A stretch of 64,000 bases of DNA. Origin: AWTP1-13 sp963840445 (GTDB lineage Bacteria > Pseudomonadota > Alphaproteobacteria > Rhizobiales > Hyphomicrobiaceae). Below the pieces are notes generated by a model, which searched no databases, was not told where the DNA came from, and saw nothing but the letters and a program-made list of their open reading frames with translations. The position numbers and the translations under genes were made by a program. Shown piece by piece: positions 54,409 through 62,628 of the stretch (positions within the stretch are counted from its first letter, which is position 1; the number at the start of each line of letters is the position of its first letter). The DNA is taken from contig CAWIZC010000006.1 of the NCBI GenBank assembly GCA_963840445.1, positions 248,001 to 312,000 on the forward strand, given 5' to 3'.

Positions 54409-55608
54409 ATGAGGCTGCTGGAAGGTATCCGCGTCCTTGACCTGACCAACGTGCTGGCGGGGCCGTTCTGCTGCTATCAGCTTGCCGCCCTTGGTGCAGA
54501 CGTCATCAAGGTGGAAGTGCCGGGCACAGGCGATCTTGCGCGCGAGTTGGGTGCCGACCCGGCGCTCAACAGGAAGCTGATGGGCACGTCTTTCCTGGCG
54601 CAGAACGCGGGCAAGCGCTCCATCACCCTCAATTTGAAATCACAGGCCGGCAAGCAGATCTTTCAGCGCCTTGTCGGCACGGCGCAGGTGGTGGTCGAGA
54701 ATTTTCGCCCCGGCGTCATGCGCAGGCTGGGCCTGGGCTATGCTGCGCTTAAAGACGCCAACCCGGGATTGGTGTACTGCGCCATCTCTGGCTTCGGTCA
54801 GGATGGCCCGCTCAAGGACAATCCCGCCTACGATCAGATCGTACAGGGCCTGTCGGGGGTCATGAGCGTAACAGGCACAAAGGATGGCAGCCCGTTACGG
54901 GTCGGCTACCCGATTGCCGACACCATAGGCGGGCTGACGGCCGCGTTTGCCATTGCCGCCGCCCTCGTTCGCCGCGGCCGCGGCGGCGAGGGAGAATTCA
55001 TCGACGTGTCGATGCTGGAAGCCACACTGGTCACCATGGGCTGGCAGGTATCCAACTATCTGATCGGCGGAATTGAGCCACAGCGGGCGGGCAACGACAA
55101 TATGACCGCCAGCCCCTCGGGCACTTTCTCGACCGGGGACGGCCTCTTGAACATCGCCGCCAACCGGCAGGAGCAATTCGAAACGCTCTGCAGGATGATC
55201 GGCCGTCCCGACCTGGCTGGAGATCCGCGTTTCCGGCACCGCGATGACAGGCTCGCCAATCGGGCCTTGCTGACAGCCGAGATTGAAGCCGCCCTGGCGC
55301 GCCGCCCGGCCGCTGATTGGGCCGCCGAGCTTAACGCCGCTGGGGTGCCGGCCGGTCAGATTTTCAGTGTGCCTGAAATTCTCGCCCACCCGCAGGTGAG
55401 TCAACGTGATTTCGTCAAGCGCTTTGTCGATGCGCCCGGCGTCGAGCAGGACGTGGCCGTCGTGCGCGCTGGCTTTCGCCTGGCGAGCGGCGACCCGCAT
55501 GTGTCGATCCCGCCGCCGCAGCTTGGAGCGCATACGCGCTCGATCCTGCAGGAACTGGGCTTAACGGATGATGAGATCGCGTCCTTGCGTGCCGACGAGG
55601 TCACGTGA
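54409..55608 (+). CDS. CaiB/BaiF family III CoA-transferase
   Basis: 399 aa. LLEGIRVLDLTNVLAGPFCC and LGADVIKVEVPGTGD at the N-terminus, AQNAGKRSITLNLK, VVENFRPGVMRRLGL, and NPAYDQIVQGLSG (about 138-150), whose Asp is the catalytic carboxylate that carries CoA. Family III enzymes move CoA between two acids, for example succinyl-CoA to a substrate. In this operon it could activate the starting acid using the acyl-CoA made by the aldehyde dehydrogenase (inference). ATG 54409 follows GGAAGAG. Confidence 0.92.
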   Translation: MRLLEGIRVLDLTNVLAGPFCCYQLAALGADVIKVEVPGTGDLARELGADPALNRKLMGTSFLAQNAGKRSITLNLKSQAGKQIFQRLVGTAQVVVENFRPGVMRRLGLGYAALKDANPGLVYCAISGFGQDGPLKDNPAYDQIVQGLSGVMSVTGTKDGSPLRVGYPIADTIGGLTAAFAIAAALVRRGRGGEGEFIDVSMLEATLVTMGWQVSNYLIGGIEPQRAGNDNMTASPSGTFSTGDGLLNIAANRQEQFETLCRMIGRPDLAGDPRFRHRDDRLANRALLTAEIEAALARRPAADWAAELNAAGVPAGQIFSVPEILAHPQVSQRDFVKRFVDAPGVEQDVAVVRAGFRLASGDPHVSIPPPQLGAHTRSILQELGLTDDEIASLRADEVT

Positions 55609-55736
55609 GGCTTGGCCGCGACCCCTCGGAGAGTGAGACATGGGTCGCATCGCTCGCCAACGCGTCGAAGCGGTGGGTTTTCCGGAGGCACAGGGCTACA
55701 GGTTCGAGGGGTTGCTGATATCTGGAGAGCTGTGCC

Positions 55737-56192
55737 ATGCAGCGCGTTATCTTCGTTCTCAACGGTCCGAACCTGAACATGCTGGGCGTGCGCGAGCCCC
55801 AGTATTATGGCTCCGAAACCCTGGACGATCTCAGGCGTTTTTGCGAGGCCAAGGCCAAGTCGATGGACTTCAGCATCGACTTTCGCCAGTCGAACTGTGA
55901 GGGGGACGTCGTCGAGGCTTGCCACGAAGCCTGCTCCAAGGCTGCAGGCATCGTCATCAATCCGGCGGCCCTGACCTTCACGTCTCCCTCGCTGGTGGAG
56001 GCGCTGCGCGCGTTTGCCGGACCGAAGATCGAAGTGCACATCACCAACGTGCACGCACGCGACAGCATCTATCACAACTCGCAAGTCTCCAAAGTGGTGA
56101 CCGCGGTCATCGCCGGTCTGGGCTTCGACGGCTATGAGTACGCGCTCGAGGCTGTTCGCCGGCGTCTCGATGCAGGAAACGCCAAGCGCTGA
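55737..56192 (+). CDS. AroQ-like type II dehydroquinase paralogue with altered active site
   Basis: 151 aa, aligning without gaps over the first 130 residues with the canonical AroQ at 47719. Arg19, Tyr24, Asn75, Glu99, His101 and Arg108 are retained, but His81 is Phe (ALTFTS), Asp88 is Glu and Arg112 is Tyr (DSIYHNS). In type II dehydroquinases these positions help bind the substrate's ring hydroxyls or the neighbouring subunit. It may act on a related substrate or have lost dehydroquinase activity. Located within an operon that has no other shikimate-pathway gene, with 129 bp before it. Confidence 0.87.
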   Translation: MQRVIFVLNGPNLNMLGVREPQYYGSETLDDLRRFCEAKAKSMDFSIDFRQSNCEGDVVEACHEACSKAAGIVINPAALTFTSPSLVEALRAFAGPKIEVHITNVHARDSIYHNSQVSKVVTAVIAGLGFDGYEYALEAVRRRLDAGNAKR

Positions 56193-56218
56193 CTACGACA
56201 AAGCACGAGGGGTAGGAC

Positions 56219-56992
56219 ATGCAAATTGGATGGTGCGCGCCGCTCGCCAAGGCCACCCTGCTTAAGGCGATCGGTTACGACTACATCGAGGTGCCGTTGG
56301 CAGCCTTTGGCCTCGAGGACGCCGCCTCCGTGGTCTCGGCGGCGACGGCCCTCGCCAACTGCCCGCTGCCGACGCCCGCCTTCGGCTATTTCCTGCCGCG
56401 CGACATGCAGATTGTCGGACCGGACGTCGGGACAGCACGGGTGCGCAACTATCTGGCACACGCAGCGCAACTGATGCAGCTTAGTGGCGGCAGGGTGATC
56501 GCTTTTGGTAGCGGCTGGGCGCGCACTGCGCCGCCCGATTGGCCTCGGGCCCGCACCGAGCAGCAGCTGATCGAGTTTCTGTCCCTCGCCGCCGACGCAT
56601 TCGCTGGAAGCGGCGCGGTCGTAGCGATCGAGCCCCAGAACCGCAAGGAGGCGGGCACAATCAATCACCTTGCGGATGCGCTGCGACTGGCGCGCACCAT
56701 CAACCGCCCCGAAATTGGTTTGATGGCTGACTTCTACCATATGGTTGAAGAGCACGATCCGTTGCACTCCCTCTCGGAGCTGAACGGGCTTCTCGTCCAC
56801 ATGCACACTGCCGATACCTACAGGCTGAGCCCGGGCACCGGGCAATACGACTATGGGTCTTTTCTCAAAGCCCTCGGCTCATGTGGTTACACCGGCCGGC
56901 TTTCCGTTGAATGCATGGTGGAAATTCCAGAGGACGAGATGCGTCGCAGCCTCGCCTTCTTGCGACAGCGCTGTGCGGAAGCCGGCCTATAG
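56219..56992 (+). CDS. Sugar phosphate isomerase/epimerase-type TIM-barrel protein 2
   Basis: 257-aa xylose-isomerase-like TIM barrel, related in fold but not closely in sequence to the protein at 53554. Likely metal ligands: Glu in VAIEPQNRKE, Asp and His in GLMADFYHMVEEHD, His in LVHMHTADTYR and Glu in LSVECMVEI. It resembles hydroxypyruvate isomerase and IolE-like proteins. Last gene of the seven-gene operon, 27 bp after the AroQ paralogue. Substrate unknown. Confidence 0.83.
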   Translation: MQIGWCAPLAKATLLKAIGYDYIEVPLAAFGLEDAASVVSAATALANCPLPTPAFGYFLPRDMQIVGPDVGTARVRNYLAHAAQLMQLSGGRVIAFGSGWARTAPPDWPRARTEQQLIEFLSLAADAFAGSGAVVAIEPQNRKEAGTINHLADALRLARTINRPEIGLMADFYHMVEEHDPLHSLSELNGLLVHMHTADTYRLSPGTGQYDYGSFLKALGSCGYTGRLSVECMVEIPEDEMRRSLAFLRQRCAEAGL

Positions 56993-57152
56993 TCGCGGGC
57001 GAGGGAAACCGGGGCAGGCCCTTGACGTTGCGCACCAGACTGAGCGTTTACGCGTGGACGCGCATCCTATTCCAGAGAGATCACAGCCACAGCGCGGCAG
57101 AACGCGTCGTTGATCATCGATGTAGGCGCCGTGTAAGAGGCAGGGCCGGCGG

Positions 57153-58565
57153 TCAGGCAGAGGGCGCCCTGTGCTCCACTCCCGCCACAACTGATCGACC
57201 CGCGATGTAGCCGTAGGCAACCGCGGTAAGGAGCCCATTGCCGGACAGGTAACCCGACGCATCTGATCCCGAAACGCCGCAAGCTGCACCGCCAACGGCG
57301 TAGAGGTTTGGAAATGGGCTGCCATCTTTTCCAAGCACTCGCGCATTCGCGTCAACCGACAAGCCACCTTGTGTGTGGAAGAGAGCGCCCGTCACACGAA
57401 CCGCTGACAACGGCGGAGCTAACTGCGGAACGCCGGCCCAGTTTCGGCCGAAGACGTCGATTGCTCCCAGCGTCTTTGCTTCTGAAACGCTCGCGAACGA
57501 TTCGCGGACCGCATCCAGCGGCAGCCGGGTCTTTTCCGCGAGTTCGTCGATCGTGGCGGCGGTAGCAATCGCATTGTGGGATCGCGCGGATCTGAAGTCC
57601 TCGAACTGCGCGGCGATTTCGGCGATGCGCTGGTCGAAGATCGTCCAAGCGAGGGCTCCGGGCTCTGCGATGACTGCTGCCGCCGCCTCCGAGTAGCCGC
57701 GCGCTTCATTCGCAAAGCGCCGGCCGGCGGCGTTGACCTGGAACCCGCCCTCGGTAATCGTCGCCCACGTGATGAGAATGCCATGTGGCTGCGCCACCGA
57801 GCCGTGGCCTTGGTAACCGGAGAGATGACGCGTGGCCGCGCCGAGCTGGTCGCCCCATAGAACGGCGTCACCTTGATTTCCGGGATGGCCGAAGTAGAGG
57901 GCCCCGGCGATCTCGGGAATGTACCGGCGGACGAGATCAGGATTTCCCCCGAAGCCGTTGCAGGCCAGCACGAGTGATCCGCAACCGATCCGCTCTCGCG
58001 TTCCGTCGCCACGATGGACAACCACCCCGCTGATCCGTCGCCCCCGGTTGACGAGCGTGTCGACGACGGAACCCGTAAGGATATCGATCCCGGCAGTCTC
58101 GGCAGCTGTGCGCAACCGATCCATGAGTTCCGCGCCCGAGCGGGTCGGCAGCCCATGCATGCGCATCGCAGAATGGCCGGGATAAGAGAAGTTATCGATC
58201 ACCGAGAAGGGGAGACCGTGCTTTTCGCCCAGCCATTCGATGGCCGGCCCGATCGTCGAGGTTAGCAGGTTGACCTGGTCGGGGAGAGGTTGACCATGGG
58301 CCTTCCGCAGAATGTCAGCGGAGAACGCATCCACGCTGTCGCGGATGCCTGCGGCTCGCTGGTAGCGCGTCCCCGGTGCAGGAATGAGCCCGGCTGACAA
58401 GGACGTCGAGCCCTGGGGGACGGCGTCGCGCTCGACCGCCAGGACACCGAGGCCGCGTTCCACCGCTGCGAGTGCGGTCACGAGGCCGCCTGCTCCACCG
58501 CCAACGATCACGACATCAACGGTGACCGGATACGGCGTGCCGTCATCGTTGAGGATCTGAGCCAT
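57153..58565 (-). CDS. FAD-binding dehydrogenase/reductase (fumarate-reductase flavoprotein family)
   Basis: 470 aa. DVVIVGGGAGGLVTALAAVE (about 17-36) binds FAD; STSLSAGLIPAPGTRYQ and FQVNAAGRRFANEARGYS are typical of flavocytochrome c, 3-ketosteroid dehydrogenase and urocanate reductase relatives; LYAVGGAACGVSG and GYLSGNGLLTAVAYGYIAGR close the FAD site. It would oxidise or reduce a C-C bond next to a carbonyl or carboxylate. ATG 58565 begins the conserved part; GGAG is 12 nt upstream. It is divergent from the HutC-type regulator and convergent with the operon at 49401-56992. Confidence 0.88.
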   Translation of the reverse strand: MAQILNDDGTPYPVTVDVVIVGGGAGGLVTALAAVERGLGVLAVERDAVPQGSTSLSAGLIPAPGTRYQRAAGIRDSVDAFSADILRKAHGQPLPDQVNLLTSTIGPAIEWLGEKHGLPFSVIDNFSYPGHSAMRMHGLPTRSGAELMDRLRTAAETAGIDILTGSVVDTLVNRGRRISGVVVHRGDGTRERIGCGSLVLACNGFGGNPDLVRRYIPEIAGALYFGHPGNQGDAVLWGDQLGAATRHLSGYQGHGSVAQPHGILITWATITEGGFQVNAAGRRFANEARGYSEAAAAVIAEPGALAWTIFDQRIAEIAAQFEDFRSARSHNAIATAATIDELAEKTRLPLDAVRESFASVSEAKTLGAIDVFGRNWAGVPQLAPPLSAVRVTGALFHTQGGLSVDANARVLGKDGSPFPNLYAVGGAACGVSGSDASGYLSGNGLLTAVAYGYIAGRSVVAGVEHRAPSA

Positions 58566-58617
58566 CTCTGGTTGTGCTCCGTTGCCGCCGTGTTGGACGC
58601 GATGCATTGCGTCGTGT

Positions 58618-58646
58618 CTTGACGGCGCCAATCTGTCCTATAATTA
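58618..58646 (+). promoter_or_regulatory. Putative sigma-70-type promoter for the HutC-type regulator gene
   Basis: CTTGAC (58618-58623) with TAATTA (58641-58646, 17-bp spacer) or the overlapping TATAAT (58639-58644, 15-bp spacer). CTTGAC is the usual alphaproteobacterial -35. The AT-rich ATTAAT dyad here could also be the regulator's own operator. Confidence 0.5.
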
Positions 58647-58669
58647 ATACAAGTTAAGGGAGATCGGCC

Positions 58670-59509
58670 TTGAGCGCCATCGAGACCTCGAAGACGCACC
58701 GCCTCTATCTGCTTTTGAAGGAGCAGATTGCGGCTGGGGCGTGGGCATCGGGAGAGCGACTTCCGAGCGAGCCACAGCTGGCTGCGCAGCACAATCTCTC
58801 ACGCGTCACGGTACGCCGCGCGCTCGATGGCCTCGCCCGGGATGGCGCGATTCGCAAGCTGCCCGGCTCGGGCTCCTTCGTCAACAAAGCGGCCAGTCCG
58901 CCGAGCGTGACCGGCGATCTGATGGACATGCTGGCGCACCTCGCGGCAATGGGGCGATCCTCGCGCGTCCGGTTGTTGTCGTTCAGTTATGTGGATGCGC
59001 CGCCAGCCGTTGCCGAGGCGTTACGCCTGCCTCGCGATGCCCGTGTTCAGCACGCGCTGCGCGTTCGGCTGGCGGGTGACACTCCGTTCTCCTATTTGAC
59101 GACTTATGTGCCGGAGGATATCGGGCGCCGCTACACGCGTCGGGATCTCTCGCGGACTGCACTGCTCGAGCTTTTGGAGCGATCCGGCGTCACGGCCGAT
59201 CGTGCCGAGCAGACCATCACGGCTTCGCTGGCTGGGCCCGACGCGGCCGCGGCGCTCGGCATCGAGATCGGCGCGCCGCTCCTTGCGCTGACGAGGATCG
59301 TGTTCGACGCGAGTGGTCGGGGCGTCGAATACCTGAGCGCACGTTACAGACCGGACATGCACTGCATTCGCATGGAATTGACGCGAGCAGGCCGCGGCGC
59401 GGACCGCTACTGGATGGCGCTGCGACCACAGGCAGAGGCAAAGACGACAGATAAGACGACCGGCAGGCAGAAGAGATCATCACTACCCGGCCGCCGCAAC
59501 GCAGCCTAG
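58670..59509 (+). CDS. GntR-family regulator, HutC/FarR type with UTRA domain
   Basis: 279 aa. Winged helix (about 8-75: GAWASGERLPSEPQLAAQHN, LSRVTVRRALDGLARDGAI) and a UTRA small-molecule-binding domain (about 95-245, with FSYLTTYVPEDIG and VEYLSARYRPDMH). It probably senses the substrate of the Liv transporter genes that follow 16 bp later. The start is TTG 58670 with AAGGGAGA 6 nt upstream. Confidence 0.9.
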   Translation: MSAIETSKTHRLYLLLKEQIAAGAWASGERLPSEPQLAAQHNLSRVTVRRALDGLARDGAIRKLPGSGSFVNKAASPPSVTGDLMDMLAHLAAMGRSSRVRLLSFSYVDAPPAVAEALRLPRDARVQHALRVRLAGDTPFSYLTTYVPEDIGRRYTRRDLSRTALLELLERSGVTADRAEQTITASLAGPDAAAALGIEIGAPLLALTRIVFDASGRGVEYLSARYRPDMHCIRMELTRAGRGADRYWMALRPQAEAKTTDKTTGRQKRSSLPGRRNAA

Positions 59510-59525
59510 AAAAGGAGCCCACCCC

Positions 59526-60728
59526 ATGACAGCGACACGTCGAACCGTTCTCACCGGTGCAGCCGCCACGTCGGCTGTTCTTGCAATGCCCGGCCTCGTC
59601 AGAGCGCAGGCACCGCAAATCAAGATCGGCATCCTGCAGCCGGTCACCGGCACGCTGGCGCAGGATGGCGAGTACGGCAGACTCGGTGCGGAGATTGCCT
59701 TGAACGAGATCAACGCCGCTGGCGGCATCAAGTCGATGGGTGGCGCCAAGCTGGAGATGGTGTTCGGCGATGCGCGGTCCAACCCCGAGGGCGGTACCGC
59801 TGAGGTCGAGCGGATGCAATCGGAAGGCGTGGCGGCGATCGTCGGTGGGTTCGCATCGCCCATCTGCCTCGCGGCCTCTCAGGCCGCATCGCGCTACGAC
59901 ATTCCCTTCATCGTCGATGTCGGGGTTTCCGATCAGATCGTCAATCGAGGACTGAAGAACACGTTCCGCCTGGGGCCCGGGTTCGGCACGGTGACGACGG
60001 CCGCACTCGACAACCTGGTGAAACTCAACGACGCGGCGGGAAAGCCGGTGAAGACGGTTGTCATCGTGCATGAGGACGGCCTGTTTGGCTCCGGCATGGC
60101 CAAGCTCATGAACGCCGAGTTGCCGAAGCGGGGCTTCGAGATCATGGAGACGATTGCGCATCCGACGCCGTCGCGCGACATGTCGAACGTCGCCCTTCGC
60201 ATCAAGTCGCTGAACCCGGACCTCGTCATCCCGTCGAGCTACTACGGTGAGTTCGTGCTGCTGGCGCGCACTCTGCAACAGCAGAAGGTCCAACCGAAGG
60301 GCATTTACGCCGTGCTCAATGGTGCGGCCTCAAACTTCCGCTTTGTCAAAGAATTCCCGGATGCGGCAAACCTCGTCATGGATTGCAACCATTGGGCTGA
60401 TCCGAGGAAGCCCAAGACGGCGTCGGTTCGCGCTGCCGCGGAGAAAGATGGGCGCTTCTGGCTCTACAATACGCCGCTCAACTATTCCTGCGTTCGGCTC
60501 CTTGCCGATGCGATCGAGCGGGCGGGTTCTGCCGATCGGGCAAAGGTGACAGAGGCGTTAGCGAACTCCACGTTCGCGGATCACATCATGCCCTACGGAC
60601 CGACAAAGTTCGTGAACGGCCAGAACACAAGTGCTGCGCCGGTCAATACGCAAGTGCAGAACGGTGACATCAAGGTCATCTTCCCGACAGAGTTCGCCGA
60701 CGCGAAACCGGTGTTCCCGGCCACCTGA
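59526..60728 (+). CDS. Liv-type ABC transporter periplasmic binding protein (second system)
   Basis: 400 aa with a Tat-like signal (TRRTVLTGAAATSAVLAMPG...RAQA). The mature part has IKIGILQPVTGTLAQDGEYG (about 32-51), LNEINAAGGIKSMGGAKLE, and GGFASPICLAASQAASRYDI. It is the periplasmic receptor of the importer encoded downstream. The ATG at 59526 has AAAGGAG upstream. Its location beside the catabolic cluster and behind a UTRA regulator suggests a carboxylic-acid ligand (inference). Confidence 0.92.
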   Translation: MTATRRTVLTGAAATSAVLAMPGLVRAQAPQIKIGILQPVTGTLAQDGEYGRLGAEIALNEINAAGGIKSMGGAKLEMVFGDARSNPEGGTAEVERMQSEGVAAIVGGFASPICLAASQAASRYDIPFIVDVGVSDQIVNRGLKNTFRLGPGFGTVTTAALDNLVKLNDAAGKPVKTVVIVHEDGLFGSGMAKLMNAELPKRGFEIMETIAHPTPSRDMSNVALRIKSLNPDLVIPSSYYGEFVLLARTLQQQKVQPKGIYAVLNGAASNFRFVKEFPDAANLVMDCNHWADPRKPKTASVRAAAEKDGRFWLYNTPLNYSCVRLLADAIERAGSADRAKVTEALANSTFADHIMPYGPTKFVNGQNTSAAPVNTQVQNGDIKVIFPTEFADAKPVFPAT

Positions 60729-60736
60729 AGACCCAA

Positions 60737-60772
60737 GCCCCGCTTCGGTTCCTCATGAGGCCCGAGCGGGGC
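60737..60772 (+). other. Stem-loop between binding-protein gene and livH
   Basis: GCCCCGC (60737-60743) pairs with GCGGGGC (60766-60772), extended inward by TTCGG against CCCGA with one mismatch. It lies 9 nt after the binding-protein stop and 10 nt before livH, in the same relative place as hairpins in the dctPQM and first Liv operons. Confidence 0.6.
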
Positions 60773-60781
60773 GCTGCGACC

Positions 60782-61654
60782 ATGCTGAAGCCCGATATCA
60801 TCATCGCCGCGGTAGCGAACGGCCTTCTGACGGGGGCCGTCTACACCCTCATCGCGCTCGGACTTACGCTGGTCTACGGCGTGCTGCACATCATCAATTT
60901 CGCCCACGGCGCGACGCTTACCGCGGCCATGTTTGCCGTGTTCGTGTGCCATCAGGTCTTTCGTCTCGACCCATACCTCGCCGTCTTCGTCCTGACGCCA
61001 CTGTTCTTCGGGCTGGGCTACGTGTTGCAACGCTACGTGATTGGCCCGGCGAGCCATGGCGACGACAGCAACATCCTGCTGGTTACCCTCGGACTTTCCA
61101 TCGTCATCGAAAATGCGCTGCTGGCGACGTTCCGGTCCGACACCCGCTCGGTCGATGTTCCCTACGGGTTTTCCGTGCTGGAGGTCGGGCCACTACTCCT
61201 GTCGGTGCCCAAGGTGGTCGCTTTCGTGGCCTCATTTGCGGTGGCGGCGCTGCTCGGCTTGTTGTTGGTCAAGACCGATACGGGAAAGGCCATTCGTGCC
61301 GTTGCTAAGGAGAAGGCGGGAGCGGCGCTCGTCGGAATCAATGTGGAGCATATCTATGCCGTCACATTCGGGATTGGCGCGGCCTGTCTCGCTATCGCTG
61401 CTTGCCTCCTGATGCCGACCTATCTGGTCAACCCACGCTCCGGCAATGCGTTCGTGCTCGTGGCGTTCACGATCGTCGTGTTGGGCGGCATGGGTTCGAT
61501 TGGCGGGGCGCTCGCCGGCGGGTTGATCATTGGTGTCGTGGAAAGCCTGTCGGGACTGTATCTAGGGGATAGCTTGGGTCAGATCGGCATCTTCCTCATC
61601 TTCATCCTCGTGCTTTTGGTCAAGCCGACCGGGCTTTCGGGAGCGCGGGTATGA
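60782..61654 (+). CDS. livH: Liv-type ABC transporter permease, LivH
   Basis: 290-aa inner-membrane permease. LTLVYGVLHIINFAHGA (about 29-45) is the LivH signature; IVVLGGMGSIGGALAGGLII (about 237-256) is the EAA-like loop. About eight hydrophobic segments. ATG 60782 is preferred over an ATG nine codons upstream that lies inside the stem-loop. The stop overlaps livM (ATGA). Confidence 0.93.
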   Translation: MLKPDIIIAAVANGLLTGAVYTLIALGLTLVYGVLHIINFAHGATLTAAMFAVFVCHQVFRLDPYLAVFVLTPLFFGLGYVLQRYVIGPASHGDDSNILLVTLGLSIVIENALLATFRSDTRSVDVPYGFSVLEVGPLLLSVPKVVAFVASFAVAALLGLLLVKTDTGKAIRAVAKEKAGAALVGINVEHIYAVTFGIGAACLAIAACLLMPTYLVNPRSGNAFVLVAFTIVVLGGMGSIGGALAGGLIIGVVESLSGLYLGDSLGQIGIFLIFILVLLVKPTGLSGARV

Positions 61655-62628
61655 AGTCGGCATCGTGGCTCTCGATCGGCGTCGTGGCCGTCGTGCTCGC
61701 GGTCTTCCCGTTGCTCTTGACGTCTAACGTCGCGCTGAACTTCATCACCTTCGCCGGCATCATCACGCTGGCTGCGCAAGGCTGGAACATCCTTGCAGGC
61801 TACGGCGGACAGTTCTCGTTCGGCCACGCCGCCTTCTTCGGGGCTGGCGCTTATGCCATGGCGCTTCTTCAAGTGCACCTTGGCTTGAATCCTTGGCTCG
61901 CGCTCCCGATCGCGATCGGCATCGGGGGCGCTGTGGGATTCGCGATCGGAGCCTTGAGTTTCCGGGCGCGCCTCAGGGGATCGTATTTCGCGCTTGTCAC
62001 GCTGGCGTTCGCGGAGGTCTTGCGGATCCTCACCAATGCTCTGAGCTTCACTGGTGGCGCCGCGGGCGTGCTCGTTCCGCTCAGGGTCGGCTTCGACAAT
62101 ATGCAGTTCCAGGACAAGCGTGTGCTGTATTGGCTGGTGCTCGCATTCGTCGTCGGCGCACTTTGCCTCACCCACGCGATCGCCCAATCGCGGTTCGGCG
62201 CCTATGTCGTGGCGGTGCGTGAGAACGAGGATGCAGCGCGGGCGCTCGGTGTCGACACGCTCGTCGTCAAGCTCAAGGCCATCACCGTGTCCGCCATGCT
62301 GACGGCTGCGGCCGGCTGTTTCTACACCCAGAAGTCCCTCTATCTCGATGCCGGGATCGGTTTTGGGCCGTGGATCTCCATCGATGCGTTGCTGGCTCCG
62401 ATTGTTGGAGGAATTGGGACCGTGTTCGGACCGCTGGTCGGAGCGGCTGCGTTGCTCGGGCTCGGCGAGGTGAGCAAGGCATGGTTAGCCAATCTGACGG
62501 GTGGGGCGGCACCGGGTATCGATCTGGTTGTCTTTGGCGTGCTGCTCATTCTGTCAGTCGCGTTCGCCCCGCAAGGTCTCATGGGGCTTGTCCGGGCGCT
62601 GCGCCTCTCTGGCAAAGGGGGCTGGTAA
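61651..62628 (+). CDS. livM: Liv-type ABC transporter permease, LivM
   Basis: 325-aa inner-membrane permease. QGWNILAGYGGQFSFGHAAF (about 43-62) is the LivM signature; RGSYFALVTLAFAEVLRIL and GGIGTVFGPLVGAAAL follow. Start overlaps livH by 4 bp and stop overlaps livG by 1 bp (TAATG). Unlike the operon at 2511, livH and livM are separate here. Confidence 0.93.
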   Translation: MKSASWLSIGVVAVVLAVFPLLLTSNVALNFITFAGIITLAAQGWNILAGYGGQFSFGHAAFFGAGAYAMALLQVHLGLNPWLALPIAIGIGGAVGFAIGALSFRARLRGSYFALVTLAFAEVLRILTNALSFTGGAAGVLVPLRVGFDNMQFQDKRVLYWLVLAFVVGALCLTHAIAQSRFGAYVVAVRENEDAARALGVDTLVVKLKAITVSAMLTAAAGCFYTQKSLYLDAGIGFGPWISIDALLAPIVGGIGTVFGPLVGAAALLGLGEVSKAWLANLTGGAAPGIDLVVFGVLLILSVAFAPQGLMGLVRALRLSGKGGW

